From Flavobacteriaceae bacterium UBA3159 (GTDB taxonomy: Bacteria > Bacteroidota > Bacteroidia > Flavobacteriales > Flavobacteriaceae), in the NCBI GenBank assembly GCA_002364535.1, contig DEYL01000038.1, positions 1 to 60,943 of the forward strand: a stretch of DNA of 60,943 bases. Direction: 5' to 3'. This document shows, piece by piece, positions 42,939 through 51,853 of this stretch. The position numbers and the translations under genes are program-made. Position 1 is the stretch's first letter; each line of letters starts with the position of its first letter. The notes under the pieces are model-generated. The model ran no database searches and was not told where the DNA came from. It saw only the letters and a list, made by a program, of their open reading frames with translations.

Positions 42939-44812
42939 TGGGGTTGATAAATATTAAAATACCACAACTGAAAAGAAAAAAAAGTCCATAGCTGAAAGCT
43001 ACGGTCTTGTTTTCTTTCGATATGGGCATTTACCCATTTTTGGATCATTTCTGCAGAAAATATCCCTTGTTTTCTCAAGCGATTGGTCTCACTAAATTCT
43101 AAAAGTTCCTTTTTGTATGCTGTCCTTAACCAGTCTCCCACGGGTACACTGAATCCTTTTTTGGGTTGGTCAAAAAAATGATCTGGAAAATAAGACTTGA
43201 AAGCGGATTTCAAAAGGTGTTTTTTTTCGCCCTTATGAATGTGCCAATCCTGTGGTAATGAGAAGGAAAACCCTAAAAGTGCTTTATTGAGAAAAGGGGC
43301 GCGACATTCCAGCGATGAAAGCATACTTGTCCTATCTACTTTGGTGAGTAAATCTCCATCTAATGAAAGTATGCTGTCTATTTTTCTAAAATCATTGAGT
43401 GTTTTGGGTGTTTGGGGAATGAGATTTCTAAAATGTTGGAAGACATCTTTTTGCTGCCATTCTGGTTGAATGAGTTGTCTATACTCTTTATCAAACATTC
43501 CCAGAGAAATGATATTTAGATAGCTATTTTGAGGGTCATCTAAGGCATTTAACAATTTTCTGAGCTTATATTTTGATCCTCTTTGGTCTGAACGTTGTTT
43601 GACAAAACAATCGAAAATTAGTCTATTAAATTGGTGTATGGTCTTTGGTACCCATTTGTGATATGTTTGTGCTACTTTTCCAATAAGATATTTATTGTAT
43701 CCGCCAAAAATTTCATCACCCCCATCGCCAGTAAGGGCAACTTTAAAGCTTTTCGAGGTGTGATTGGCCACCCAATGTGAGGCCAGGGCGGAAGAGTCGG
43801 CATAAGGTTCGTCAAAATTGAGTATTACTTTTTCTGAAATGCTGAAAATATCTTTTTCACTGCAGATAAAGTTGTGATGCTTACTTCCGATATTTTTTGC
43901 TACAATTGCTGCGTTTTCAGATTCATCAAACAATGGGTTTTCAAATCCTATAGAAAATGTATCTATGGGGTGTGCTTGAAATTGGGCTAAACAAAGGGAT
44001 ATAATTGAGGAGTCTACTCCTCCAGAGAGAAAGCTTGCCAAAGGAACATCGGAGACACTTCTGCTTCCGACACTCTCCATTACTTTATCGTGGGTGTATC
44101 GGATAGCTTGTTCTTTGGTTTCAACCTTTTGCGGTTTGATGTTTTGAACAATCAGATGTTTTTCGACGGTGTAACTTTCTGTATTAATGGTCAGATAGTG
44201 ATTGGGCTCCAATTTATATACCCCACTGTATATGGTAAAGGGAGCCGGAATATAAGTAAGCCGAAAATATAAACTCAGAGCAGTTGAATCAATCGAGGGT
44301 TTTAGATCTTTTAATTGTATTAAACTTTTCAATTCCGATGCCCAACCTATAGTCTGATCGTCTACAAAATAATACAAGGGTTTCTCTCCAAAAAAATCTC
44401 TTACACAATAAACTTTCATGGTAATTGCGTCATAAATACTAAAAGCGAACATTCCATCAAGCATTTTAAAAGAACTTGTACCATACTCTTCGTATAATTT
44501 TAGAATTACCTCAGTATCGCTTTTAGTAATAAACTCATATCCCTTTGTTTCTAATTTAGTTCTTAAGGTCAAATAATTATATATTTCCCCGTTAAAAACA
44601 ATAATTGAATTATTTGAAGGGTTACGCATTGGTTGTTGTCCAGATTTTAAATCAATTATTGATAATCTTTGCATTCCCATACCAAGTTTTTCGTTGATCC
44701 ATAAACCACTGTCATCCGGCCCCCGATGAAAAATTAATTGATTCATTTGCTGAATAATGTTTTTCAGATCTTTTTTGCCAGTTTTATCAATAAGACCATT
44801 TATACCACACAT
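42935..44812 (-). CDS. asnB: Glutamine-hydrolysing asparagine synthase family protein
   Basis: Amidotransferase of 625 residues. Cys2 of MCGINGLIDKTG is the glutaminase nucleophile after Met removal, so the ATG at 44812 and not the upstream frame is the start. The N-terminal GATase domain shows RLSIIDLKSGQQPM, NGEIYNY and DGMFAFSIYD. The synthetase domain has the PP-loop SFLSGGVDSSI and TGDGGDEIFGGYNKY. In polysaccharide loci such proteins are thought to amidate sugar carboxylates; the neighbouring UDP-HexNAc dehydrogenase would supply a uronic acid. Its 5' region begins the strongly AT-rich part of the locus. Confidence 0.9.
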   Translation of the reverse strand: MCGINGLIDKTGKKDLKNIIQQMNQLIFHRGPDDSGLWINEKLGMGMQRLSIIDLKSGQQPMRNPSNNSIIVFNGEIYNYLTLRTKLETKGYEFITKSDTEVILKLYEEYGTSSFKMLDGMFAFSIYDAITMKVYCVRDFFGEKPLYYFVDDQTIGWASELKSLIQLKDLKPSIDSTALSLYFRLTYIPAPFTIYSGVYKLEPNHYLTINTESYTVEKHLIVQNIKPQKVETKEQAIRYTHDKVMESVGSRSVSDVPLASFLSGGVDSSIISLCLAQFQAHPIDTFSIGFENPLFDESENAAIVAKNIGSKHHNFICSEKDIFSISEKVILNFDEPYADSSALASHWVANHTSKSFKVALTGDGGDEIFGGYNKYLIGKVAQTYHKWVPKTIHQFNRLIFDCFVKQRSDQRGSKYKLRKLLNALDDPQNSYLNIISLGMFDKEYRQLIQPEWQQKDVFQHFRNLIPQTPKTLNDFRKIDSILSLDGDLLTKVDRTSMLSSLECRAPFLNKALLGFSFSLPQDWHIHKGEKKHLLKSAFKSYFPDHFFDQPKKGFSVPVGDWLRTAYKKELLEFSETNRLRKQGIFSAEMIQKWVNAHIERKQDRSFQLWTFFSFQLWYFNIYQPQ

Positions 44813-44814
44813 AT

Positions 44815-45642
44815 TTATTTTTTTATTCCAACAGCACACCAATAAGGTGTTGAGTTAGAAAAAATAATATTGATCAGACCGGCAGTAATCATCATTTGCT
44901 CTATTTCATTTCTAGTATACCTTAATTCTAACTTGGTCCCAAATCTATCCAATGCATCTGTCCTCATAGTGTAAAAGGATTTATTTCTATAGTTACTCAG
45001 GGGAAAAGAATGAACATTTATACCAATTTTAAATAAAAATTTAGAAAACCGAGCCAATGGAAAATAAATTAATAAAGCGATTGTGTTAGTTATAAATAGC
45101 TTAGACTTAAATGGTAAACTTGATATAGCTTTTCTAAAAAAATCTGAAATTTTCCATATAAATTTGAACCAAATTGGTTGATTATCCATAGCGTAATATA
45201 AATAAACTAAAAAAGGAGCCCCTTTTTTTAATTTACTAACCGCTTTTTTTAATCCATCTACAGTATCTGGTACATGATGCAAAACTCCAAGTGAATATCC
45301 AAAATCCATGGAGTTATCTTCTAGTGGAATTTGATCGACACCTGATTTTATAAATGAACAATTTTTAAATTTTTTTAAATTTATTTTCGCTATATCAATA
45401 GCATTTGAGGGATCTATACAGAATAATTTTCCAACTTTAGGAGAAACAAATTTTGCCCATCTTCCACTTCCACATCCTAAGTCAAATCCTACGGAGGATT
45501 TTGAAACATTTTCCCAAGGAAAAACCCTAAAATAGTCATTAAAAATTGAAATTAATTCGTCGTCTGATAACTCTGATTGATCGAATTCTCTCCATTCATT
45601 CCCAAATTCCTCAACAACTTTATGATCAATATTTTCTATCAA
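44815..45642 (-). CDS. Class I SAM-dependent methyltransferase
   Basis: A 275-residue methyltransferase with TTG start. The SAM motif I is GFDLGCGSGRWAKFV near residue 54. Post-I acid FCIDPS and motif IV DFGYSLGVLHHVPD follow, as in Methyltransf_11. The C-terminal half includes two hydrophobic stretches (FLVYLYYAM; IALLIYFPLARF), so membrane contact is possible. Two nt separate it from asnB. Target sugar or lipid unknown. Confidence 0.85.
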   Translation of the reverse strand: MIENIDHKVVEEFGNEWREFDQSELSDDELISIFNDYFRVFPWENVSKSSVGFDLGCGSGRWAKFVSPKVGKLFCIDPSNAIDIAKINLKKFKNCSFIKSGVDQIPLEDNSMDFGYSLGVLHHVPDTVDGLKKAVSKLKKGAPFLVYLYYAMDNQPIWFKFIWKISDFFRKAISSLPFKSKLFITNTIALLIYFPLARFSKFLFKIGINVHSFPLSNYRNKSFYTMRTDALDRFGTKLELRYTRNEIEQMMITAGLINIIFSNSTPYWCAVGIKK

Positions 45643-45657
45643 AATAAAATAATTTTT

Positions 45658-46713
45658 TTAGGTGTTGAAAATGAACTTTTCATATTCATCTACAGTTTTT
45701 TCAAATTGGAAAATTCCTTTCTGTATACTAGAAATTTTCTGTCTTCTACTTTCAGAAATCGGTTTTTGAATTTGTTTAACTAAACAATTTACAAATTCTG
45801 TTTTAGAGTAAGCCAAATCTCCATATTTATAATTTTCTAGAATTAACTTTGAATCGCCAGCTTCATAAGCAACAACTGGACATCCCTGACATATAGCCTC
45901 AACTAATACATTAGGAAAACCCTCATAATATGATGTAAATAAATAACAAACAGCTTTCTTATAAAGAAGATTTACATTTTTAATATTACCCAGAATTATA
46001 ATATTATCAATTACGGAATTAGGTAAAAGTTTTTTACTCCATCCTCCACCAGCAATGACTAAAACTGTTTTTGGAATTTTTTTAATCGTGTCATTTAAAA
46101 TTTCAAACAATCTATCAGGACCTTTAATAGGGTCGTAACGACCAACAAATAATAAAAATTTATCAGGAAGATTGAAATCAGCCTCTGACTTTGGTGTGTC
46201 AATTTCTTTTTTTGCTAATCTGTTAGTAATAGTGATCTCTTTTTTTTTCGAAAACAAATATTTTCTATGAGTTATTATAGCCGCATTTGCACAATAAATG
46301 ATTTTTGGCTGTATAATTCTACTGAGTATTCCAAAAGCACACAAAGATAACTTTTGACTTACACGAAATGGTTGTTTGAAATTTGAAGAACGAATGTTCC
46401 AAATTATTTCTAGTGGTAGTGAAAAGCAATATTTTAATTGGTAAGAAAAATAAATCCCCCCATACATCCAAGATATTGTTGGGATTAAATCTTGTGATTT
46501 AATATTCTGAATTACCTTTCTCCGATCTGTTTTCCATAGATAAACTTCGCACAAAGTTTTAATTTTTTGATAATAAAAGTCTTCAGAACTCCCTTTAATC
46601 ACAATAACCTTTTGAAAAATTCCTCTTTTTTTGAACTCCTCAATTAGTCTAGCAAGTACAGTCTCTGCCCCACCATTTTCAAGTGTTGGAATAACATGTA
46701 TAACTTTCTTCAA
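45658..46713 (-). CDS. Glycosyltransferase family 4
   Basis: GT-B glycosyltransferase of 351 residues. The N-terminal KKVIHVIPTLENGGAETVL is typical of GT4. The C-terminal domain has FVGRYDPIKGPDRLFEIL and the donor-site segment SYYEGFPNVLVEAICQGCPVVAYEAG. The start is TTG at 46713; no ATG is near. It lies 7 nt after the UDP-sugar dehydrogenase gene. Confidence 0.87.
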   Translation of the reverse strand: MKKVIHVIPTLENGGAETVLARLIEEFKKRGIFQKVIVIKGSSEDFYYQKIKTLCEVYLWKTDRRKVIQNIKSQDLIPTISWMYGGIYFSYQLKYCFSLPLEIIWNIRSSNFKQPFRVSQKLSLCAFGILSRIIQPKIIYCANAAIITHRKYLFSKKKEITITNRLAKKEIDTPKSEADFNLPDKFLLFVGRYDPIKGPDRLFEILNDTIKKIPKTVLVIAGGGWSKKLLPNSVIDNIIILGNIKNVNLLYKKAVCYLFTSYYEGFPNVLVEAICQGCPVVAYEAGDSKLILENYKYGDLAYSKTEFVNCLVKQIQKPISESRRQKISSIQKGIFQFEKTVDEYEKFIFNT

Positions 46714-46720
46714 AATCCAA

Positions 46721-47983
46721 TTATAATCTTAAGTATCCATTTGATATTGGATGAATTCCCTTGACATCAAAAATTATTGAATTTTGATAAGAGATTTTTT
46801 TTAGATCGATATTTCTTAATTCGTCATGGGGAACTGCTAATACAATAATATCAAATTTAGTAACAGGATTTAAACTTGGTAAAACATTATCAGTGAGATA
46901 GAAATTTGATAATTCCTGGACAGATGCTACTGGGTCATAAATTTTTGGAATTATCCCAAAATCAGAAAACTCATTGAAAATATCATAAACTTTTGAATTT
47001 CTAAGGTCAGGACAGTTTTCTTTAAATGTAGCGCCTAAAATAAGAGTATTTAACTCTGAATTACTTTTGCCTAGTTTATTTGTCTTTTTGATTATACTAC
47101 CTACAATATAACTAGGGATTAAATCATTTATTCTTCTTCCAGCCAGAATCATTTCTGGATCATGTCCAATTTCTTGAGATTTGTGGGCTAAATAATAGGG
47201 ATCGACCCCTATACAATGTCCTCCAACTAGACCGGGGAAAAAGTTTAAAAAATTCCACTTAGTTCCAGCTGCTTTTAAAACTTCCTGTGTGTCGATTCCC
47301 ATTTTACCAAAAATCATTGATAACTCATTCACAAAAGCAATATTGATATCCCTTTGAGTATTTTCAATCACTTTTGCTGCCTCTGCAATTTTGATTGATG
47401 GAGCTTCATAAATACCAGCTTCAATTATTGATCCATAGAGATTTGATATGGCATTTAAGCAATCTGGGCTTGAACCAGAAACTACTTTTTTTATTTTTGT
47501 TATTGTGTGCTGTTTATCACCAGGGTTTATTCTTTCAGGACTATATCCAACAAAAAAATCTACATTGAATTTTAAGTTTGACATTTTCTCCAAGATTGGA
47601 ACACATATCTCCTCTGTTACTCCAGGATATACAGTAGATTCATATACGATGACATCTCCCTTTTTAATAATACTTCCAATAGATTCAGTTGCCGATTCAA
47701 CAGGAGTTAAATTTGGTATTTTACTATTAGTAACTGGAGTAGGTACCGTAACGATAAAAATATTACACTCTTTTAAATCTTCAATGTTTGTAGAGAGATT
47801 CAAACTTGATCCAATTACTTGCTTTAGTTGGTTTTTAGAAAGTTCTTTAGTATCGTCTTCCATCTGATTGAGACGTTTTATCCTATTTCTATTGATATCA
47901 AGTCCTTTAACCTTATATTTTTTGGCAAATGCTACAGCTAATGGAAGGCCTACATACCCCAATCCAACTATTCCAATTCTCAT
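46721..47983 (-). CDS. UDP-N-acetylhexosamine dehydrogenase (WbpA/TviB type)
   Basis: NAD-dependent oxidation of a UDP-N-acetylhexosamine at C6 to the uronic acid, 420 residues. The N-terminus MRIGIVGLGYVGLPLAVAFA is the NAD fold. Other segments are YESTVYPGVTEE, SPERINPGDKQH, AAKVIENTQRDINIAF, the catalytic Cys257 in VGGHCIGVDPYY, and ATFKENCPDLRNSKVYDI. These resemble TviB/WbpA more than UDP-glucose dehydrogenase. The ATG shares one base with the stop of the epimerase gene (TAATG). The pair could make UDP-GalNAcA. Confidence 0.88.
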   Translation of the reverse strand: MRIGIVGLGYVGLPLAVAFAKKYKVKGLDINRNRIKRLNQMEDDTKELSKNQLKQVIGSSLNLSTNIEDLKECNIFIVTVPTPVTNSKIPNLTPVESATESIGSIIKKGDVIVYESTVYPGVTEEICVPILEKMSNLKFNVDFFVGYSPERINPGDKQHTITKIKKVVSGSSPDCLNAISNLYGSIIEAGIYEAPSIKIAEAAKVIENTQRDINIAFVNELSMIFGKMGIDTQEVLKAAGTKWNFLNFFPGLVGGHCIGVDPYYLAHKSQEIGHDPEMILAGRRINDLIPSYIVGSIIKKTNKLGKSNSELNTLILGATFKENCPDLRNSKVYDIFNEFSDFGIIPKIYDPVASVQELSNFYLTDNVLPSLNPVTKFDIIVLAVPHDELRNIDLKKISYQNSIIFDVKGIHPISNGYLRL

Positions 47984-48948
47984 TATCGCAAATTTTTTAT
48001 ATACCAATCCAGTGAATCTGAGAGACCGTCTTTAAATGAAAAAGAAGGCTCATATCCTAAAAAAAAATTTGCCTTACTAATATCCGCATGAGAGTGGGCA
48101 ACATCACCATTTCTGATAGGTCCAAAATTTATCTTGACTTCCCCCAGATTAGGTATACGTTTTTGGATTCCTTCAATTATTTCATTTGTCATTTCCAATA
48201 TTGATATTCTATTTCCAACCGCAGTATTAAATACTTTACCGAATGATTTTACATTATCAGTTGTTAAAGCAAGGTAGTTCATTTTCAATACGTTGTTAAT
48301 ATATGTAAAATCCCTTGAGTATGAACCATCACCATTAATAGTTGGATTTTCCCTATTCAAAACTTGACTTATAAATTTTGGTATAACTGCAGCATATGGA
48401 CCGTTAGGATCTTGCCTTTTTCCAAAAACATTGAAATAACGTAGTCCGATGGTCTCAATTCCAAATGATCTATTGTAAACTGATGCATATAATTCATTTA
48501 CGTATTTTGTAACCGCATAAGGGGACATCGGTTTTCCAATTCTTTCCTCAACTTTTGGAAGTTCTATTGAATCTCCGTAAGTAGATGAGGAAGCTGCATA
48601 TATAAATCTTTTGACATTATTTTGTTTGCTGGCCTCGAGCAAGTTTAAGAAACCTGTAATGTTTACTTCATTAGTAGAAATTGGATCATTTAATGATCTT
48701 GGAACAGACCCTAAAGCCGCTTGGTGCAAAACAAAATCAATATTTTTTGTAGTGTTTTGACATGTCTTTATATCTCTAATGTCACCTCTAACGAAATTAA
48801 AGTTTTTATTTTTTGCGAATTCATTCAAGTTTTTTCTATGTCCTGTTGAAAAGTTATCTAGTCCAAATACCTTGTAACCTTTTTTGAGAAAAAATTCACA
48901 AAGATTGGAACCTATAAATCCCGCTGCACCAGTAATTAGGATTTTCAA
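47983..48948 (-). CDS. UDP-N-acetylhexosamine 4-epimerase (WbpP/TviC type)
   Basis: SDR-fold NAD epimerase of 321 residues. Motifs: ILITGAAGFIGSNL at the N-terminus, HQAALGSVPRS (diagnostic of the WbpP/TviC group), AASSSTYGDS, the YAVTKY catalytic pair, and LRYFNVFGKRQDPNGPYAAVIP. A start at TTG (48948), giving MKILITG, fits the family and leaves a 13-nt gap. The longer frame (also TTG, 49011) would overlap the SxtJ-like gene by 50 nt. It probably interconverts UDP-GlcNAc and UDP-GalNAc for the dehydrogenase next to it. Confidence 0.88.
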   Translation of the reverse strand: MKILITGAAGFIGSNLCEFFLKKGYKVFGLDNFSTGHRKNLNEFAKNKNFNFVRGDIRDIKTCQNTTKNIDFVLHQAALGSVPRSLNDPISTNEVNITGFLNLLEASKQNNVKRFIYAASSSTYGDSIELPKVEERIGKPMSPYAVTKYVNELYASVYNRSFGIETIGLRYFNVFGKRQDPNGPYAAVIPKFISQVLNRENPTINGDGSYSRDFTYINNVLKMNYLALTTDNVKSFGKVFNTAVGNRISILEMTNEIIEGIQKRIPNLGEVKINFGPIRNGDVAHSHADISKANFFLGYEPSFSFKDGLSDSLDWYIKNLR

Positions 48949-48961
48949 AATTTGTAGATTT

Positions 48962-49321
48962 TTACCACATCTTCTTAAATGAGGTTTTTGGAAATACTTT
49001 CTTTTTTTCAATGAAAGTGGATGAATAAACCTTCTTTAGATATAAAGGATCATTTGAAGAAAAAAATTTTGATAGAAATGCTAGTGGAAACAGTATTATA
49101 AAATAAATAAAACTCAAAATTAAATTTGGGAGAATGAAACTGAAGAGCTTTGCCAATTTAAACCAAGATAAATGAATTAGGTAAGCAATTTTTTTTGATA
49201 AAATAGATAAAAAGCAGAGTGAAATTATCAAATATCTCAAAAAATGGTTATCAAAAATTTCTGACATTATAATCAATCCAAACAAAATAGTAAGTATTGT
49301 CAAATAAGGTTCTTTATTCAT
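48962..49321 (-). CDS. SxtJ-like small membrane protein
   Basis: A 119-residue protein with several hydrophobic helices and a C-terminal segment (LSFIYFIILFPLAFLSKFF, then NDPLYLKKVYSSTFIEKKK) like the SxtJ family. SxtJ proteins regularly sit beside NodU-type carbamoyltransferases and DUF5989 microproteins in surface-polysaccharide and some toxin clusters, but have no known activity. The ATG at 49321 (1 nt after the DUF5989 stop) is used; the upstream frame to 49369 is a TTG start inside DUF5989. Confidence 0.7.
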   Translation of the reverse strand: MNKEPYLTILTILFGLIIMSEIFDNHFLRYLIISLCFLSILSKKIAYLIHLSWFKLAKLFSFILPNLILSFIYFIILFPLAFLSKFFSSNDPLYLKKVYSSTFIEKKKVFPKTSFKKMW

Positions 49322-49322
49322 G

Positions 49323-49475
49323 CTAAAAAAGAGTGTATATATATGGTGCAAAAGCACTAGAGCCTCCAAAAACTAATAAAAACCCAATTAATAGGAGGAT
49401 AATAATAACAGGAGCAAGCCAGAACTTTTTTCTTTCTTTAATATAGTTAAATAGATCTTTAAGTAACTCTAGCAT
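49323..49475 (-). CDS. DUF5989 family microprotein
   Basis: A 50-residue protein. The minus strand from the ATG at 49475 reads MLELLKDLFNYIKERKKFW, then a hydrophobic helix of about 17 residues, then GGSSAFAPYIYTLF and a TAG stop at 49323-49325. This is the typical layout of DUF5989 (basic amphipathic start, KKFWL, one membrane helix, S-S-A-x-A-P-F/Y-I-Y-T-L-F end). It fits between the MBOAT stop (1 nt) and the SxtJ-like ATG (1 nt). Function is unknown; the tight coupling suggests a subunit of the carbamoylation or acylation machinery. Confidence 0.85.
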   Translation of the reverse strand: MLELLKDLFNYIKERKKFWLAPVIIILLLIGFLLVFGGSSAFAPYIYTLF

Positions 49476-49476
49476 T

Positions 49477-50907
49477 TTAAAAATCGAAGTATATAAATTC
49501 GTTAGTAACTAGTTCAAAGTTAATTATAATTAATAATATTATTATAATAACTAAGGTAATAGTAAAAAATTTGTTTTTGAAAATAAGAACATTTCTCTCG
49601 TCAAATCTCATAAACCATTCTAGAATTACGAGTAAAACAATTAAAAAATTAAGTTTTAAATAACTGTAATTTTCACTAATTGTAAAATCAGTCAATATAA
49701 TTTTAATATAATCGAAAGCATTTATAATATTTTCACTTCTAAAAAAAATCCATCCAAATGTTACAATAAAAAAAGTAAGTAGTATATGGTAAAACTCTTT
49801 GAAAGTTGGCAAAAGTTTTTTTTCTGAAATTGCCTCAACATAAATTCTATTTTTTTTTGATAAATAAATTGGCACAAAAAAAGCTGCATGAATAAAACCC
49901 CAGAAAATAAATGTTAAGTTAGCTCCGTGCCAAAAACCACTAACAATAAATATTATAAAAATATTTCTAATTGAAATTAATTTTGGGCCCCTTGAACCAC
50001 CCAGTGGTATATATAAATAATCTTTAAACCAAGTAGACAATGAGATATGCCATCTACGCCAAAACTCTGCGATATTTCTAGAAAAATATGGAAACTTAAA
50101 ATTCGACATTATTTCTATTCCAAATAACTTAGATGTCCCAATAGCAATATCTGAGTAACCACTAAAATCACAGTATATTTGGAAGGAAAAATAAAAAATC
50201 CCAATGATTAAAGTTATACCGCCTAAGCTGTTATAATTAAAAAATATATCATTTACCACAGGTGCCAATGAGTCAGCCACAACAACTTTTTTGAACATAC
50301 CCCATATTATCAGTCTAAAACCATCTAAAATATTTTTTCTGCTATTTTTTCTCTTGTTAAGTAATTGTGGGAGTAGTCTTTTTGCTCTTTCAATTGGACC
50401 AGCAACTAATTGAGGGAAAAAAGAAACATAGGTTGCAAATGCAATGAAATCTTTTGTTGGTTTAATTCTGTCTTTATAAATATCAATTGTGTACGAAATA
50501 GTTTGAAATGTATAGAATGAAATTCCAACTGGAAGTATAATAGAGATTGTATAATGATCAATTATTTTATATCCTAATGAATTAAACAAATTAATCCAGG
50601 ATTCAATAAAAAAATTATAGTATTTAAAAAAACCAAGTAGGGAAAGATTAAAAAAAAGACTTAAAAACAGAAATAATTTTTTGTTTAGTTTTTTATCTGA
50701 TTCAAAGATTTTAATTCCTGCAAAAAAATCAACAAAGGTTGATGCAAAAATTAATGATAAAAACCTATAGTCCCAAAAACTATAAAAAATGTAAGAGCTT
50801 ACTAATAATATAAAATTTTGCAGATTTTTATTACTTGAAAAAATAAAAGTATACAAGAACCAAACAATCGGTAAAAAAATAAAAAACTCATAGGAGTTAA
50901 ATAGCAT
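49477..50907 (-). CDS. MBOAT family O-acyltransferase
   Basis: Polytopic membrane acyltransferase of 476 residues, AlgI/DltB-like. The conserved core is FWRRWHISLSTWFKDYLYIP (His287) and the catalytic-type histidine His327 in VSGFWHGANLTFIFWG. About ten hydrophobic helices are visible. Such proteins move acetyl or other acyl groups across the inner membrane onto exported polysaccharide, usually together with SGNH-fold partners; two lie immediately upstream. It ends 1 nt before DUF5989. Confidence 0.93.
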   Translation of the reverse strand: MLFNSYEFFIFLPIVWFLYTFIFSSNKNLQNFILLVSSYIFYSFWDYRFLSLIFASTFVDFFAGIKIFESDKKLNKKLFLFLSLFFNLSLLGFFKYYNFFIESWINLFNSLGYKIIDHYTISIILPVGISFYTFQTISYTIDIYKDRIKPTKDFIAFATYVSFFPQLVAGPIERAKRLLPQLLNKRKNSRKNILDGFRLIIWGMFKKVVVADSLAPVVNDIFFNYNSLGGITLIIGIFYFSFQIYCDFSGYSDIAIGTSKLFGIEIMSNFKFPYFSRNIAEFWRRWHISLSTWFKDYLYIPLGGSRGPKLISIRNIFIIFIVSGFWHGANLTFIFWGFIHAAFFVPIYLSKKNRIYVEAISEKKLLPTFKEFYHILLTFFIVTFGWIFFRSENIINAFDYIKIILTDFTISENYSYLKLNFLIVLLVILEWFMRFDERNVLIFKNKFFTITLVIIIILLIIINFELVTNEFIYFDF

Positions 50908-50917
50908 TTCACTAAAT

Positions 50918-51853
50918 TTAATTAGTATTTAAAAGTTTAAAAATTTCTTCGAAATATATCTTATGCCCTTTCTTGTTTGGATGAGAATCCCCTGGTATGA
51001 TTTCTAATTCAGAAAATGGAACCCCTTCAAATGATTTTAACAAATCAAGATAATGATAGCCCATTGGCGTCACCGTTTTTCTAATTTTATTATGAATTTC
51101 ATTAAATGGATAATTTTCTAAATAGTGAAAATCAGGAATTAAGACAAAGTAAGCTCTAATATGATTATCTCTACAGTAACTTGCTAACTCATTTAAAGAA
51201 TTTTTCATTTTTAAAAACCCCTCGGAATCAGAATTGAACAAATTGTTATAATGTTCGAAAATACTTCTATTATTAATTGATTTTAAACGCTTAATTGTAA
51301 TCCATAGAGTCGCCGCTAATTGACTATTCTTAATAATCCAATTTGTTGACCCAAACTCTAAAATCTCAGCATCATTTAAAAAAAAGTTAACTACAATTTC
51401 TTGTGGTTGAATATGTTTTAGATTTTCAAAAAAGAGGTTTACATATCTATATGTGTTGTAATTTCCAACAGATGAATTCAATATTTCAGTGCTACCATGA
51501 ATTTCATCAAACTTATTTTGAAGCAACCCACAGACAGTTTTTGATTGTTCGACCCCCCACCCCAGTGTTATAGAAGAACCAAGAAATAATATTTTTCTTT
51601 CAGCACTTGTGTTGATTTGTCTGGATCTCATTCCATAAGAGTTCAATGATATCTCAACACCCTGAAGAATCGAAGATGCATCGGTTTTATGAATATGACC
51701 CAATTTTGGATGAAAAGTTTTTAACTCATTAGAGTATCTCCACATTTCTATATCATAGTTTTTCATGTCAGAATTAATAATTCTGAGAATTATCTCTAAA
51801 ATCAATAATCCAATTGATAATGTAAAAAGAAATCTTAAAGTGTTTTTGATCAT
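50918..51853 (-). CDS. Membrane-anchored SGNH hydrolase-like protein (second)
   Basis: A 311-residue protein with an N-terminal membrane helix (FLFTLSIGLLILEIILRII). The rest is an SGNH/GDSL fold: block I FLGSSITLGWGV (Ser nucleophile), block II SSVGNYNTYR, block III NFFLNDAE and block V GDSHPNKKGH (Asp-x-His). It starts in the stop codon of the other SGNH gene (TAATG) and is followed by MBOAT after 10 nt. By analogy with AlgJ/AlgX and PatB it may finish O-acyl transfer in the periplasm. Confidence 0.82.
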   Translation of the reverse strand: MIKNTLRFLFTLSIGLLILEIILRIINSDMKNYDIEMWRYSNELKTFHPKLGHIHKTDASSILQGVEISLNSYGMRSRQINTSAERKILFLGSSITLGWGVEQSKTVCGLLQNKFDEIHGSTEILNSSVGNYNTYRYVNLFFENLKHIQPQEIVVNFFLNDAEILEFGSTNWIIKNSQLAATLWITIKRLKSINNRSIFEHYNNLFNSDSEGFLKMKNSLNELASYCRDNHIRAYFVLIPDFHYLENYPFNEIHNKIRKTVTPMGYHYLDLLKSFEGVPFSELEIIPGDSHPNKKGHKIYFEEIFKLLNTN

